Part shown: positions 35,994 through 47,210 of the stretch, piece by piece
Position numbering within the stretch: position 1 is the first letter of the stretch
How the letters are laid out: every line of letters begins with the position of its first letter
Assembly (NCBI RefSeq): GCF_022014595.1
Contig: NZ_CP091740.1
Coordinates: forward strand, 3,460,200 to 3,524,199
Direction of reading: 5' to 3'
Length of the DNA: 64,000 bases
Source: Solitalea lacus
GTDB lineage: Bacteria > Bacteroidota > Bacteroidia > Sphingobacteriales > Sphingobacteriaceae
Notes under the pieces: generated by a model
Database searches by the model: none
What the model was told of the DNA's origin: nothing
The model's input: only the letters and a program-made list of their open reading frames with translations
Program-made: the position numbers and the translations under genes

Positions 35994-37139
35994 TTACTTT
36001 GCAATGCGAATCATTTTTAAACAAACCGGTTTATCCACACTTAATCTCGACTTTGTTTCTTCCAGCTTGCCAGTCTTTTGATTGATTTTAAAAACAGTAA
36101 TGTTATTATTATCACGGGTAGCCACCAATACAAATTTACCAGAAGGATCGATCGTGAAATTACGAGGGTGTACTCCTGTAGCATTACGACCAATCTCAGT
36201 CAATTTGCCACTTACATCAACTTTATAACTTACAATTTCGTTACTAGTTATTCTATTGGTAGCATATAAAAACTTGCCGTTAGGGGTTATATGAATATCT
36301 GCACTCCCTTTATTATTTATACCTGCTGTTTTATCTGCAGCAATTGTTTGTAACTCATTCAAGTTACCCTCTGAATAAGAGAAAACATTAATTTTTCCAC
36401 TTAACTCATCCAAAAGGTAGCAATAACGGCGATTTGGATGAAAAGTAAAATGACGAGGACCAGAGCCGGCTGGCAATGTATAAAACGCAGGATTTCCCGC
36501 CACAAGCACATCGGTAGTACTTGCCGGATAAAATGCATACTTATACAATCGATCGTTTCCTAAATCTGCGGCAAAAACATAATTACCATCAGGAGAAAAT
36601 TGGGCACTATGTACGTGAGAGCCTTCCTGACGACCTTCAACTGCGCCTTTGCCCTCATGTTTAATTGTTTGCAAAGCCGGATTAAGCGAACCATCTCCAT
36701 TAGTTTTAAACAAAGCTAAGTTACCGCCGGTATAATTTGTTGCAATTACGTTTTTCCCAGAGGCATCTACATCAATATAGCACGGATGATCGCCGTTTGA
36801 AGGTTGCTTGTTTACAAATTTTAATATTCCTGTTTGGTTATTAAAGGTAAATGCACTTACAGACCCATTGTTGTTTCCGTTTTCATTTACAGCATAGACA
36901 ACTTTTTTATTAGGAGAAATAGCCAGATAAGAAGGGTTTTCACTTTTCATCGTACTTACCGGGGTAAACTTCAACGTTACCGGGTTAAAACGATAGACGT
37001 AAATACCTTCACTTTTGCTGTTATCGGTGTAGGTTCCAACCAATAAAAAATATTCGGTTGTTGATGCAGCCGGAGCCTGAGCTTTTGCTTGCATACCGGC
37101 ATAAAGAAAGGTTAGGATTAGGAAAATTAGCTTTTTCAT
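35994..37139 (-). CDS. Exported lactonase-family beta-propeller (6-phosphogluconolactonase-like)
   Basis: 381 residues from the ATG at 37139; a TTG one codon earlier opens the frame. The signal peptide ends near AKAQ. Seven-bladed beta-propeller of the lactonase family: LVGTYTDNSKSEGIYVYRFN, ENPSYLAISPNKKVVYAVNE, GSHVHSAQFSPDGNYVFAADLGNDRLYKY, GPRHFTFHPNRRYCYLLDE, GVHPRNFTIDPSGKFVLVA. Family members hydrolyse sugar lactones, cytoplasmic 6-phosphogluconolactone in E. coli. The export signal here argues for a periplasmic, non-phosphorylated lactone. It is convergent with the kinase gene. Confidence 0.88.
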   Translation of the reverse strand: MKKLIFLILTFLYAGMQAKAQAPAASTTEYFLLVGTYTDNSKSEGIYVYRFNPVTLKFTPVSTMKSENPSYLAISPNKKVVYAVNENGNNNGSVSAFTFNNQTGILKFVNKQPSNGDHPCYIDVDASGKNVIATNYTGGNLALFKTNGDGSLNPALQTIKHEGKGAVEGRQEGSHVHSAQFSPDGNYVFAADLGNDRLYKYAFYPASTTDVLVAGNPAFYTLPAGSGPRHFTFHPNRRYCYLLDELSGKINVFSYSEGNLNELQTIAADKTAGINNKGSADIHITPNGKFLYATNRITSNEIVSYKVDVSGKLTEIGRNATGVHPRNFTIDPSGKFVLVATRDNNNITVFKINQKTGKLEETKSRLSVDKPVCLKMIRIAK

Positions 37140-37236
37140 CAAAATATATTTTCAACTCAAAAAATTGGATTGATAAATATATAAACTCTGCTTATTAATA
37201 AAACAGTTATACTTGCTTTTAAACTATTTAACTAAC

Positions 37237-37267
37237 AAAAAAGCAGCAATAAAAAGTTTACTGCTGC
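37237..37267 (-). terminator. Terminator after the coiled-coil membrane protein gene
   Basis: GCAGCA (37243-37248) and TGCTGC (37262-37267) form the stem; six T follow on the minus strand (37242-37237). Confidence 0.65.
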
Positions 37268-37294
37268 CTGGTTAATTTAATTGAGTGTATTTTA

Positions 37295-37891
37295 TTAATT
37301 CGCGGCTAAAATCTCCTCCATTCTGTTTCTTTCAGTCTGAAGTTCACGCGCCAATCGCTTTTCCTTTTCGTTTGCTTTTGTTTTATGAGTCTTAAACTCT
37401 TCCGTTAGTTCTTCAAATAGCTTAATTCTATAATTGGCTTCATTTCTAAAATCTTTGTTTCTGTAAATGAAGAATCCCAATGCTGAAATTAAGATTAAAA
37501 CCAAACTCCACATAAGCTTATTATAGCTGCCCTTTGAAATACTAATACCTAGCAGTTGAATTGAATCAATTTGGTTTTTCGACTCTTGCAGACTAATTCC
37601 TTGTTTGTTCAAATTACCTTTCAGTTGCTCAATTTCTTGTTGTTGTGAAGAGATTGTTGTTCTTGCGTGAAGCAAATGTTTACGTTCATTTGCCAACGAA
37701 TCATTAGCATTTTTCCATAATGATCTCAAAAGGCCTGCTTTAATCACCTTGTAATCCTGATAGTTATTAGCATTTTCTACAATTGCATTAAACTGTTGTT
37801 GCAAACCAAAGCTACTTTGTGCATTAGCTGTGTGCAAGCTTAAAGCGGTGCACAATCCTACAATAGCAATTCGAGTTATTACTTTATTCAT
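37295..37891 (-). CDS. Coiled-coil membrane protein of unknown function
   Basis: 198 residues. A signal peptide (ending near ANAQ, residue 25), a long coiled coil (about 60-112, KHLLHARTTISSQQQEIEQLKG), one membrane span (about 126-144, LMWSLVLILISALGFFIYR) and a charged C-terminal coiled coil (EKRLARELQTERNRMEEIL). The first coil is thus periplasmic and the tail cytoplasmic. No family is recognised. It is monocistronic. Confidence 0.75.
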   Translation of the reverse strand: MNKVITRIAIVGLCTALSLHTANAQSSFGLQQQFNAIVENANNYQDYKVIKAGLLRSLWKNANDSLANERKHLLHARTTISSQQQEIEQLKGNLNKQGISLQESKNQIDSIQLLGISISKGSYNKLMWSLVLILISALGFFIYRNKDFRNEANYRIKLFEELTEEFKTHKTKANEKEKRLARELQTERNRMEEILAAN

Positions 37892-38170
37892 ATTAATATT
37901 TTGGATGGTTTAATTTGCCCGTTGGGACGAGCATTTCCCATAAGCTATAACAACTTAACTGCCAATAATTAGCGAGCATTAATAAAAGAGGAGTACCTGC
38001 TTCATAAGAAGCAATAACATAAGTTTCAATTAAATTTTATTCCATTAAGATATATTTTATTCACAGGACATAAATCATTACTGCGGCAGATTATACACAG
38101 TCAATGAAAAGATTTCCCAATTGTGATGCGTACATCAGCTACCTACCGATTGTGAACTTCTTCCAAACTT

Positions 38171-38749
38171 TTATAATTCAATTTTAGTCCCTAATACTTT
38201 CAAAAACTCGGCAATCCATCTTGGATGCCCCGGCCAGGCAGGGGAAGTAACCAATGTTCCATCCACAACAACTTCTGTTGCAGGCACATCAACATAGGTT
38301 CCTCCTGCTAAGGTTACCTCAGGTCCAACAGCAGGGTAAGCAGTTAGTTTTTTACCCTTCACTACATTTGCAGCTGTTAAAATTTGAATTCCATGACAAA
38401 TTGCAGCAATGGGTTTGTTGTTATCAGCAAAGTGTTTTACTAATTCAATCACTTTAGAATTTAGGCGAAGGTATTCAGGTGCCCTTCCTCCGGCAATAAC
38501 AATAGCGTCGTATTTTGATGCCTGAACATCAGCAAAGGAATAGTTCAAAACAAATCGATGACCAGGTTTTTCACTATAGGTTTGAAACCCATCAAAATCA
38601 TGAATTGCAGTTGTAATATAATCTCCCTTTTTCTTGTCAGGACAAACAGCATGAACTTCATGTCCTATCATTAATAGCATTTGAAACGGAACCATCGTTT
38701 CATAGTCCTCAGCAAAATCGCCAGTGAGGAAGAGAATGTTCTTTTTCAT
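38171..38749 (-). CDS. DJ-1/PfpI-family protein
   Basis: 192 residues, a single DJ-1/PfpI domain: start [35 protein letters not shown], and the nucleophile elbow [17 protein letters not shown] with Cys and His at the active site. Members act as glyoxalase/deglycase, chaperone or amidase; which one cannot be told here. It precedes no obvious operon partner. Confidence 0.88.
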   Translation of the reverse strand: MKKNILFLTGDFAEDYETMVPFQMLLMIGHEVHAVCPDKKKGDYITTAIHDFDGFQTYSEKPGHRFVLNYSFADVQASKYDAIVIAGGRAPEYLRLNSKVIELVKHFADNNKPIAAICHGIQILTAANVVKGKKLTAYPAVGPEVTLAGGTYVDVPATEVVVDGTLVTSPAWPGHPRWIAEFLKVLGTKIEL

Positions 38750-38784
38750 ATAAATGTAAATTAGGTAACTAAATATAACAACAA

Positions 38785-38807
38785 TGCCCGAAGAAATACT
38801 TCGGGCA
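38785..38807 (-). terminator. Hairpin after tyrS
   Basis: TGCCCGAAG (38785-38793) and CTTCGGGCA (38799-38807), 9-bp perfect stem with a 5-nt loop, 30 bp past the tyrS stop. The T-run on the minus strand is interrupted (TTGTTGTTAT). Confidence 0.6.
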
Positions 38808-38836
38808 CAGTCATAAACAGATATTTTATATTGATT

Positions 38837-40120
38837 TTACTCAGCGATCAGCAAATAATAGTTCTTTTTGCCTTTTTGAGCTACAATAAATTTATCATTA
38901 ATTAGGCTTGATTGGTTAATGATGTCTTCAATCCCCCCCACTTTAGCTTTATTAATACTAACACCGCCTCCCTGGATCATCTTTTTAGCCTCACTTTTTG
39001 AAGGAAACACCTTTGCTTTTTCTCCTAAAAGATCAACCACATTAACACCGCCAGATAATTCTTCTTTAGAAACAGAGAATTGCTCTATACCATCAAAAAT
39101 GCCTAACAGGTTAGACTCACTCATGCCTGTTAAGAAGTCTATTGAACCATTTCCAAACAAAAACTCCGATGATTTTACTGCCGTTTCGTAGTCTGCTTCT
39201 GAGTGAACACGAATGGTAATATCCTTTGCCAATGCCTTCTGCAAAATACGCAAATGAGGAGCTGCATCGTGTTCTGCATCCAAGGCATCTAATTCTTCTT
39301 TAGATTTAAGAGTAAAAATGCGGATCCAGGATTTAGCATCTTCATCACTTGCATTTAACCAAAACTGGTAGAATTTATACGGTGATGTTTTGGCTGGATC
39401 TAACCAAACTGCACCACTTTCAGTCTTACCAAATTTGGTTCCATCTGATTTTTTGATCAACTGAGTAGTTAAAGCAAATGCTTCACCATGATCTTTCCTA
39501 CGGATAAACTCAGTTCCTGTAACAATGTTACCCCACTGATCAGAGCCTCCCATTTGCAGTAAACATCCTTTATTTTTCCACAAATAGTAAAAATCGTACC
39601 CTTGCACCAACTGGTAGCTAAATTCAGTAAATGACATACCGGTTTCGCCTTCTAAGCGACGACGAACAGAATCTTTAGCCATCATGTAATTAACCGTAAT
39701 GTGTTTACCAACATCGCGGATAAAATCAAGGAAACTAAAGTCCCTAAACCAGTCATAGTTATTCACCATTTCAGCACTATTAGCACCACTGTCAAAGTCA
39801 AGGAATTTTTCAAGTTGGGCTTTAATACACGCTTGATTATGATTAAGAATATCCGCAGAAAGTAAATTACGCTCTTCCGATTTGCCTGATGGATCACCCA
39901 CCATGCCGGTAGCACCGCCAACCAAAGCATAGGGTTTATGTCCGGCTTTCTGAAAGTGAATAAGTGTCATTATTTGGGTTAAATGACCAACATGCAATGA
40001 GTCTGCTGTCGGATCAAAGCCAATATAACCGGCAATAACACCTTCATTCAGTTTTTCTTCTGTACCGGGCATAATATCATGCAACATGCCGCGCCAACGC
40101 AATTCTTCTACGAAATTCAT
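38837..40120 (-). CDS. tyrS: Tyrosyl-tRNA synthetase
   Basis: 427 residues. Class I synthetase: HIGH-type motif ADSLHVGHL (about residues 38-46), tyrosine pocket [12 protein letters not shown] and [15 protein letters not shown]-type motif KFGKTESG (about 230), and a C-terminal S4 RNA-binding domain ([20 protein letters not shown]). It charges tRNA-Tyr in the cytoplasm. Usual length and fully intact. Confidence 0.97.
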   Translation of the reverse strand: MNFVEELRWRGMLHDIMPGTEEKLNEGVIAGYIGFDPTADSLHVGHLTQIMTLIHFQKAGHKPYALVGGATGMVGDPSGKSEERNLLSADILNHNQACIKAQLEKFLDFDSGANSAEMVNNYDWFRDFSFLDFIRDVGKHITVNYMMAKDSVRRRLEGETGMSFTEFSYQLVQGYDFYYLWKNKGCLLQMGGSDQWGNIVTGTEFIRRKDHGEAFALTTQLIKKSDGTKFGKTESGAVWLDPAKTSPYKFYQFWLNASDEDAKSWIRIFTLKSKEELDALDAEHDAAPHLRILQKALAKDITIRVHSEADYETAVKSSEFLFGNGSIDFLTGMSESNLLGIFDGIEQFSVSKEELSGGVNVVDLLGEKAKVFPSKSEAKKMIQGGGVSINKAKVGGIEDIINQSSLINDKFIVAQKGKKNYYLLIAE

Positions 40121-40278
40121 CTTATTAGTATATGATTACACAGATTATTTTGATGTCACCGATTAGTTGAGATTACATTAAAATTAACGGTGAAAGTGCC
40201 AAAGATAATTATTTATGCTTAATTTGATTTAGTATACTCGGGCTAACAATTGACAAAAATTAGGGTAATTGCGTTTAA

Positions 40279-42989
<2,711 letters not shown>

Positions 42990-42998
42990 TCCAACCCA

Positions 42999-43523
42999 AT
43001 GAAACAACAATTAACCAACTATTTTTTAAAAAAAGCCGCCAACCAAACACCAAAGCAGGGAAAATCAATTAACCTGGAGGAGGCGGGCAGTTTTTTATTT
43101 TTGTTTAGTGCTACAAGTATTAACGAAATTAAAGCTATCAAATCAATTGTAGCACAGGATGAATTTAAGCAAAAGAAAATTACAACTTTGGGAGTAATTG
43201 ATGCCAAAGATCTGCCTGAATTTAGAACGGAGGCTCATAATTTTAGCTTTATTACTAATAAAGATTTAAATTTGCTCAACTTACCCAAAGAAGAAAAACT
43301 TGATGAAATTCAATCGGCACAGTTCGATGTATTGATTAATCTGGCTGCTGAACCTAATAAGAGCATTTCTTACCTGGCACTAAAAGCCAATGCCGGTTTT
43401 AAAATATCAAAATATCAAGAGGAAGAAAGTTTTGTTTATGATTTCATGATAAATTGTAAAAAAGACACAAGTATTGTTAATTTTACAGCCCAAGTATTAC
43501 ATTATCTTTCTTTAATAAAATGA
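42999..43523 (+). CDS. Conserved hypothetical protein (DUF6913-like)
   Basis: 174 residues, soluble, no signal. The central part has a Rossmann-like rhythm (GSFLFLFSATSINEIKAIKSI, KKITTLGVIDAKDLPEFRT, FDVLINLAAEPNKSISYLAL). A protein of this type between ligA and dapA is common in Sphingobacteriia. It starts 9 bp after ligA and its stop overlaps the dapA start by 4 bp (ATGA), so the three genes are co-transcribed and this protein may be translationally coupled to DapA. Confidence 0.65.
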   Translation: MKQQLTNYFLKKAANQTPKQGKSINLEEAGSFLFLFSATSINEIKAIKSIVAQDEFKQKKITTLGVIDAKDLPEFRTEAHNFSFITNKDLNLLNLPKEEKLDEIQSAQFDVLINLAAEPNKSISYLALKANAGFKISKYQEEESFVYDFMINCKKDTSIVNFTAQVLHYLSLIK

Positions 43524-44395
43524 GTACACAATTGAAAGGAACGGGAGTTGCGTTGGTTACTCCATTTAATCCGGATGGCAGTGTTGATTATTCGGGTTTA
43601 AAAAATTTGATAGAGCATTTAATTGCCGGTGGAGTTGAATACCTGGTTCCAATGGGAACTACTGGTGAAACAGCAACCCTTTCCAAAGAAGAAAAACAAA
43701 AGATTTTCGATTTTGTACTCGAAACCAATAACAAACGAGTTCCTTTGGTTGCCGGAATTGGAGGCAATAACACTGTAGCTATTGCTGAACAGGTTAAAAA
43801 TTTCAATTCAGAAGGTTTCTCTGCTATCCTCTCAGTTAGCCCATACTATAATAAACCTATACAAGAAGGGATTTATCAACATTATAAAATAGTGGCTGAA
43901 AATGCTCCACTTCCGATAATTTTATACAATGTACCCGGACGTACAGGATCAAACATGACTGCTGAAACGACTTTACGATTAGCTGAATTACCAAATATTA
44001 TCGGAATAAAAGAAGCGTCAGGAAATTTTGAGCAGTTTATGGAAATCATCAAGTATAAACCCAAAGATTTCCTGTTTATTTCTGGTGATGATGGACTTGC
44101 TTTACCAATGATTTCGTTGGGTGCCGATGGAGTTATTTCTGTAGTAGGAAATGCATTTCCTAAAGATTTCTCTGCAATGATTAGAAAATGTCTTGAAGGC
44201 AAATTTGATGAAGCTCGTTTATTGCATTACAAATTAACGGATATTATCAACATGCTTTTTGCTGAAGGAAGTCCTGCTGGAGTAAAAACTTTCTTAAAAG
44301 AGCTAGGTATTTGTGGTCAAACAGTACGTTTACCTCTGGTAAATGTCAGCAGTACACTCGAAACAAAAATTGTTAACGCAGTGAAAAACTACTAA
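43520..44395 (+). CDS. dapA: 4-hydroxy-tetrahydrodipicolinate synthase
   Basis: 291 residues. Schiff-base Lys in NIIGIKEASGNFEQF (about residue 162), catalytic Tyr in IILYNVPGRTGSNM (about 134), Thr pair in PMGTTGETATL (about 45). It condenses pyruvate with aspartate semialdehyde, the first step to diaminopimelate and lysine. MurE in this window has the meso-DAP motif, so its product feeds the cell wall made by the dcw cluster. Confidence 0.97.
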   Translation: MSTQLKGTGVALVTPFNPDGSVDYSGLKNLIEHLIAGGVEYLVPMGTTGETATLSKEEKQKIFDFVLETNNKRVPLVAGIGGNNTVAIAEQVKNFNSEGFSAILSVSPYYNKPIQEGIYQHYKIVAENAPLPIILYNVPGRTGSNMTAETTLRLAELPNIIGIKEASGNFEQFMEIIKYKPKDFLFISGDDGLALPMISLGADGVISVVGNAFPKDFSAMIRKCLEGKFDEARLLHYKLTDIINMLFAEGSPAGVKTFLKELGICGQTVRLPLVNVSSTLETKIVNAVKNY

Positions 44396-44406
44396 AATGC
44401 ATAAAC

Positions 44407-44447
44407 AAAAAAATGTCCTGTTCAGCAAATGAGCAGGACATTTTTTT
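44407..44447. terminator. Bidirectional terminator between dapA and histone-like gene
   Basis: A 14-bp perfect stem (AAAAAAATGTCCTG 44407-44420, CAGGACATTTTTTT 44434-44447) with a 13-nt loop; it serves both convergent genes. Confidence 0.88.
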
Positions 44448-44474
44448 AGGTTCTCGTTTTGGAAAAAATTACTA

Positions 44475-44657
44475 CTAAGCTTCTGCTTTGGTTTTTTCAT
44501 CTTGGATTTCCTTACGAATTTCCTGCGCAAGGTTTTTTAAGTCTTGCATACCCTTGCGAACACGGGTACCCGCAGCATTGTTACCTTTGTTGTAAAACTT
44601 GTCTGCATCAGCTTCTAGTGAGTCCAACAAAGATTTAAAGTCATTAAATTTTTTCAT
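44475..44657 (-). CDS. Histone H1-like nucleoid protein
   Basis: 60 residues, very rich in Lys and in Glu/Asp: MKKFNDFKSLLDSLEADAD, then FYNKGNNAAGTRVRKGMQDLKNL. This matches the short H1/Hc1-like proteins of Bacteroidota, thought to bind DNA or fold as small helical bundles. A strong Shine-Dalgarno lies 7 bp before the ATG, unusual for this group and consistent with high expression. Confidence 0.8.
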   Translation of the reverse strand: MKKFNDFKSLLDSLEADADKFYNKGNNAAGTRVRKGMQDLKNLAQEIRKEIQDEKTKAEA

Positions 44658-44664
44658 TTTAGAT

Positions 44665-44670
44665 ACTCCT
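44665..44670 (-). promoter_or_regulatory. Strong ribosome-binding site of the histone-like gene
   Basis: AGGAGT on the minus strand, 7 bp before the ATG at 44657. Most genes in this window lack such a clear site. Confidence 0.6.
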
Positions 44671-45056
44671 TTTAATGTTTGGTAAATACTGATTAGGATT
44701 ATTCTTTAGCTAATGTAATAGCTTTTGTTTCAGAAAGCAAAATTTTTAAATACAAAAAAGCGCCTTTGTTTGCGTTTTTTTCAACATTTCAACCTTTTAT
44801 TAACGCTCACTTAACCTTTAAGTAATAGTCTTACTTTCTCTTTAAGATCAAATGTATACAACAAATAACAAGCACAACACGCTGTAATACATATACTTAA
44901 AAATCAAAAAACACCATTAATTAATTATTAAATAAATCAATCTTTAATTAAGGTAAACACCCTTTCATCTCTTCACTAAAATGACTTAAATATGATTTAA
45001 ATCACTTCTTGAGAAGAATGTTCTTACTAATTTTACATCCACACAACTCACTCAAA
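44671..45056. other. Gap between histone-like and globin genes
   Basis: 386 bp, AT-rich, no coding frame seen. It must hold the divergent promoters of both genes; the only clear element is the palindrome at 44993-45004. Confidence 0.4.
44993..45004. promoter_or_regulatory. FNR/CRP-like palindrome before the globin gene
   Basis: TGATTTAAATCA is a perfect 12-bp palindrome with the TGAT-N4-ATCA core of FNR-type sites. It lies 52 bp before the chosen globin ATG. A second symmetric motif, AAGAA-TG-TTCTT, follows at 45014-45025. Confidence 0.45.
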
Positions 45057-45464
45057 ATGACACAAGTAACGACACATAAGACTGATATTCAAAACTTTTC
45101 AGATATTCAACTGCTAGTAAACAATTTTTACGGCCGAATACAAGCAGACGAATTATTAGGTCCAATATTTAACGCCGTAATACAAAATAACTGGCCCCAA
45201 CATCTTGAAAAAATGTACACGTTTTGGAATACTGTACTTTTTTCCGAACCAGGATACACAGGCAGTCCATTTCCTCCACATGCAAAGCTGCCAATTGACA
45301 AACTTCATTTTGATCACTGGCTTTCCATCTTCAAAGAAACTGTAAATGAAAACTTTGCAGGAGTAAAAGCTGACGAAGCCATTTGGAGAGGCGAACGGAT
45401 GGCCGAAATGTTTAATTTTAAATTGGAACACTTTAAACAAAGTGGTAACAAGTTCATTCAATAA
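45057..45464 (+). CDS. Group III truncated haemoglobin
   Basis: 135 residues from the ATG at 45057; an ATG 16 codons upstream would overlap the candidate regulatory motifs. Features of group III globins: LLVNNFYGRIQADELLGPIF, MYTFWNTVLFSEPGYTGSP, then the haem-ligating His region PIDKLHFDHWLSIFKETV. Such globins bind O2 or NO and often respond to low oxygen or nitrosative stress. Its stop overlaps the next start by one base (TAATG), so the two genes are coupled. Confidence 0.9.
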   Translation: MTQVTTHKTDIQNFSDIQLLVNNFYGRIQADELLGPIFNAVIQNNWPQHLEKMYTFWNTVLFSEPGYTGSPFPPHAKLPIDKLHFDHWLSIFKETVNENFAGVKADEAIWRGERMAEMFNFKLEHFKQSGNKFIQ

Positions 45465-45931
45465 TGAAAAACCGTAACCTCTCGTTACCCATTGCTATTA
45501 CCTTTATGTGGCTTGGATGTGTATGCGCCATAAGTTTTCTGGAAGCCCCTGTAAAGTTTACCGCACCGCATTTAACACTGCAAGTAGGCGTAGAGGTAGG
45601 TCGACAAGTATTTAAAGCCCTGAATAAAGCAGAAATTGTTTTTTGCGCTATTATACTATGTTTTACATTTATAAACCAATGGAGTAGGTCTATTCGAATT
45701 ATTTCCTCAACCATTGCTCTTATAGTACTATTGCAATCAGTTTGGTTATTACCCGCCTTACATTTGAGAGTAGATCAGATTATCAATGGAGCAACTCCAC
45801 CCCCATCCAACCTGCATTATCTTTATATATTATTGGATGTTTTGAAAGTTGTAGGATTAGTATTACTTGGGATAAATCAGTTCAATTACTATAAAGAAAA
45901 GTGCCTTCAAGATTATTTTATCAGTAAGTAG
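45464..45931 (+). CDS. Membrane protein coupled to the globin gene
   Basis: 155 residues with four probable spans: about 7-25 (LPIAITFMWLGCVCAISFL), 53-70 (AEIVFCAIILCFTFINQW), 76-98 and 118-138 (YLYILLDVLKVVGLVLLGI). FLEAPVKFTAP and LEVGRQVFKALNKAE-like segments suggest a DUF4149/TMEM205-like four-helix protein, as seen next to globin genes elsewhere. The function is not known. Translational overlap with the globin gene points to a joint role in gas or redox stress. Confidence 0.7.
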   Translation: MKNRNLSLPIAITFMWLGCVCAISFLEAPVKFTAPHLTLQVGVEVGRQVFKALNKAEIVFCAIILCFTFINQWSRSIRIISSTIALIVLLQSVWLLPALHLRVDQIINGATPPPSNLHYLYILLDVLKVVGLVLLGINQFNYYKEKCLQDYFISK

Positions 45932-46082
45932 CGTAAATGATGCTGGCTTACCGGGGTACTTTGATCCTAATACTAATCCCCATAAATTGATCATTATTAG
46001 TTACAAGTAAATCCTGGCTAAAAAGTGATTTTCCAATAAAACAGATGGGATCACACTCAAAACCTGTGGAGTGACCCTTCCT

Positions 46083-46349
46083 TTAGTGGTACTCTTTGGA
46101 GGTCACAAATTGTGATCTCCAATTTTCAAGCTCCTCTTCAGTCATTTCAAACATAAAATCTTCAGGAAAGCGGGTTATATTGCGTCATACAGCTTGCTTT
46201 AACACTCTGGTGTCTACTCCGTAAAGTTCGGCCAAATTCCTATCCAACATCACCTTTTGACCGCGTATCTCGTAGATTTTATTGATTACTATTTCATCGG
46301 GTATAGCGACGATCTGATTGAGTTCCTTGTTCTTAGTTCTGCCGATATT
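46083..46349 (-). pseudogene. ORF6N-domain (phage/mobile-element type) gene remnant
   Basis: On the minus strand an ORF6N domain is readable: IVAIPDEIVINKIYEIRGQK, VMLDRNLAELYGVDTRVLKQ, RFPEDFMFEMTEEELENWRS. A TGA (46187-46185) interrupts it where the family has Arg (AV-R-RN), a likely C-to-T change from CGA. Upstream a stop (about 46352) cuts off the start, and downstream the frame ends at 46083 soon after QFVTS. ORF6N proteins are often carried by phages and integrative elements. Confidence 0.8.
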
Positions 46350-46558
46350 TTTTTATTCCTCTTTCTTTAAGGAAGATGCTTATTTAACGTTCTTTCAAAT
46401 CTTCTAGGTTATTCGTCTGGTAACATTTCGTGAGCTGCTCTGTATTAAACTGTTCTTAAGTTTTGAAGAATTAAGCTAAGTAGGATGTGAAATGCATGAA
46501 AGTTTTTGGATCCCCAAAAATCAACTCTTATGTAACTTCAAGCTATTTAATAAAAAAT

Positions 46559-46610
46559 GAAAGTCGAAATATTTATTTGTCTTATGACAAGTATAAACAT
46601 TCCGACTTTC
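46559..46610. repeat. 52-bp imperfect palindrome
   Basis: Outer arms GAAAGTCG (46559-46566) and CGACTTTC (46603-46610), inner arms TTGTC/GACAA around TTAT, and partly matching A/T-rich arms between them. The whole folds as one hairpin. Confidence 0.6.
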
Positions 46611-46706
46611 TTTTCAGAGGTAGAGTGTATTGCTTTTGCTTTCCAATGTCAAAAATAAAAAGCCTTTTCCAATTTCAATTACGTATAAATACGCATATTG
46701 AAAAAA

Positions 46707-46722
46707 CTGACAAATTTGTCAG
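46707..46722. repeat. Perfect 16-bp palindrome
   Basis: CTGACAAATTTGTCAG, exact over 16 bp. It could be a regulator site or part of a compound hairpin with the terminator 5 bp away. Confidence 0.5.
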
Positions 46723-46753
46723 CAAAAGAGCCTCCTTTTAGTAAAAGAGGCTC
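46723..46753 (-). terminator. Terminator after the tRNA-Cys array
   Basis: GAGCCTC (46728-46734) and GAGGCTC (46747-46753) with further A-T pairs in the loop; TTTT follows on the minus strand. It lies about 90 bp past the last tRNA. Confidence 0.55.
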
Positions 46754-46845
46754 CAATGATGAAAAAGTGATTAAAGCAATAAAAAGAAAAATGATAAATT
46801 CTAAAGTACTACACCTAAAATCAGAACCCCTCCTATCAACTACTG

Positions 46846-46916
46846 AGATCGCGAGTAGATTCGAACTACTGTTTAGTATCTTGCAGACACTAGCCTAACC
46901 GCTCGGCCACACGATC
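46846..46916 (-). tRNA. tRNA-Cys (GCA), copy 5 in transcription order
   Basis: 71 nt folding as a cloverleaf: acceptor GATCGTG/CGCGATC, D arm GCC-GAGCGGTTA-GGC, anticodon arm AGTGT-CTGCAAG-ATACT with anticodon GCA, T arm AGTAG-TTCGAAT-CTACT, discriminator U73 as required for Cys. CCA is not encoded. This copy is the most divergent of the five (T26, anticodon stem ATACT, variable loop AAAC). Confidence 0.9.
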
Positions 46917-46936
46917 TGCTTTTAATCAGTAAACTG

Positions 46937-47007
46937 AGATCGCAAGTAGAATCGAACTACTGTTGAGCATCTTGCAGACACTTGCCTAACCACTCGGCCA
47001 CACGATC
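46937..47007 (-). tRNA. tRNA-Cys (GCA), copy 4
   Basis: 71 nt. Acceptor GATCGTG/TGCGATC with two G-T pairs, anticodon arm AGTGT-CTGCAAG-ATGCT, T loop TTCGATT (the others have TTCGAAT), discriminator U73, no CCA. Confidence 0.9.
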
Positions 47008-47028
47008 TGTTTTTTAATCCATAAATTG

Positions 47029-47099
47029 AGATCGCAAGTAGATTCGAACTACTGTAGAGCATCTTGCAGACACTTGCCTAACCGCTCGGCCACACGATC
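47029..47099 (-). tRNA. tRNA-Cys (GCA), copy 3
   Basis: 71 nt, same fold; variable loop CTAC instead of CAAC and D loop GAGCGGTTA. Discriminator U73, no CCA. Confidence 0.9.
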
Positions 47100-47121
47100 T
47101 GTTTTTTTAATCCGTAAATTG

Positions 47122-47192
47122 AGATCGCAAGTAGATTCGAACTACTGTTGAGCATCTTGCAGACACTTGCCTAACCACTCGGCCACACGATC
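47122..47192 (-). tRNA. tRNA-Cys (GCA), copy 2
   Basis: 71 nt, same fold; D loop GAGTGGTTA, variable loop CAAC. Discriminator U73, no CCA. Confidence 0.9.
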
Positions 47193-47210
47193 TGTTTTTA
47201 TTTATAATAG

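Larger units (their letters stand above)
45932..46845. other. Gene-poor stretch between globin operon and tRNA array
   Basis: 914 bp without an intact gene. It holds the ORF6N remnant, a long imperfect palindrome (46559-46610), a perfect 16-bp palindrome (46707-46722) and a terminator hairpin (46728-46753). Short frames here have no protein-like features. The content looks like the remains of inserted DNA next to tRNA genes. Confidence 0.55.

Noticed and set aside
37892..38170. 279-bp gap before the coiled-coil membrane protein gene
   Set aside because: No open frame with coding character, no strong palindrome and no clear promoter box seen.
46487..46898. Two short overlapping plus-strand frames (84 and 66 codons)
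   Set aside because: They cross a long palindrome, a terminator hairpin and the first tRNA gene; no ribosome site and no recognisable protein.
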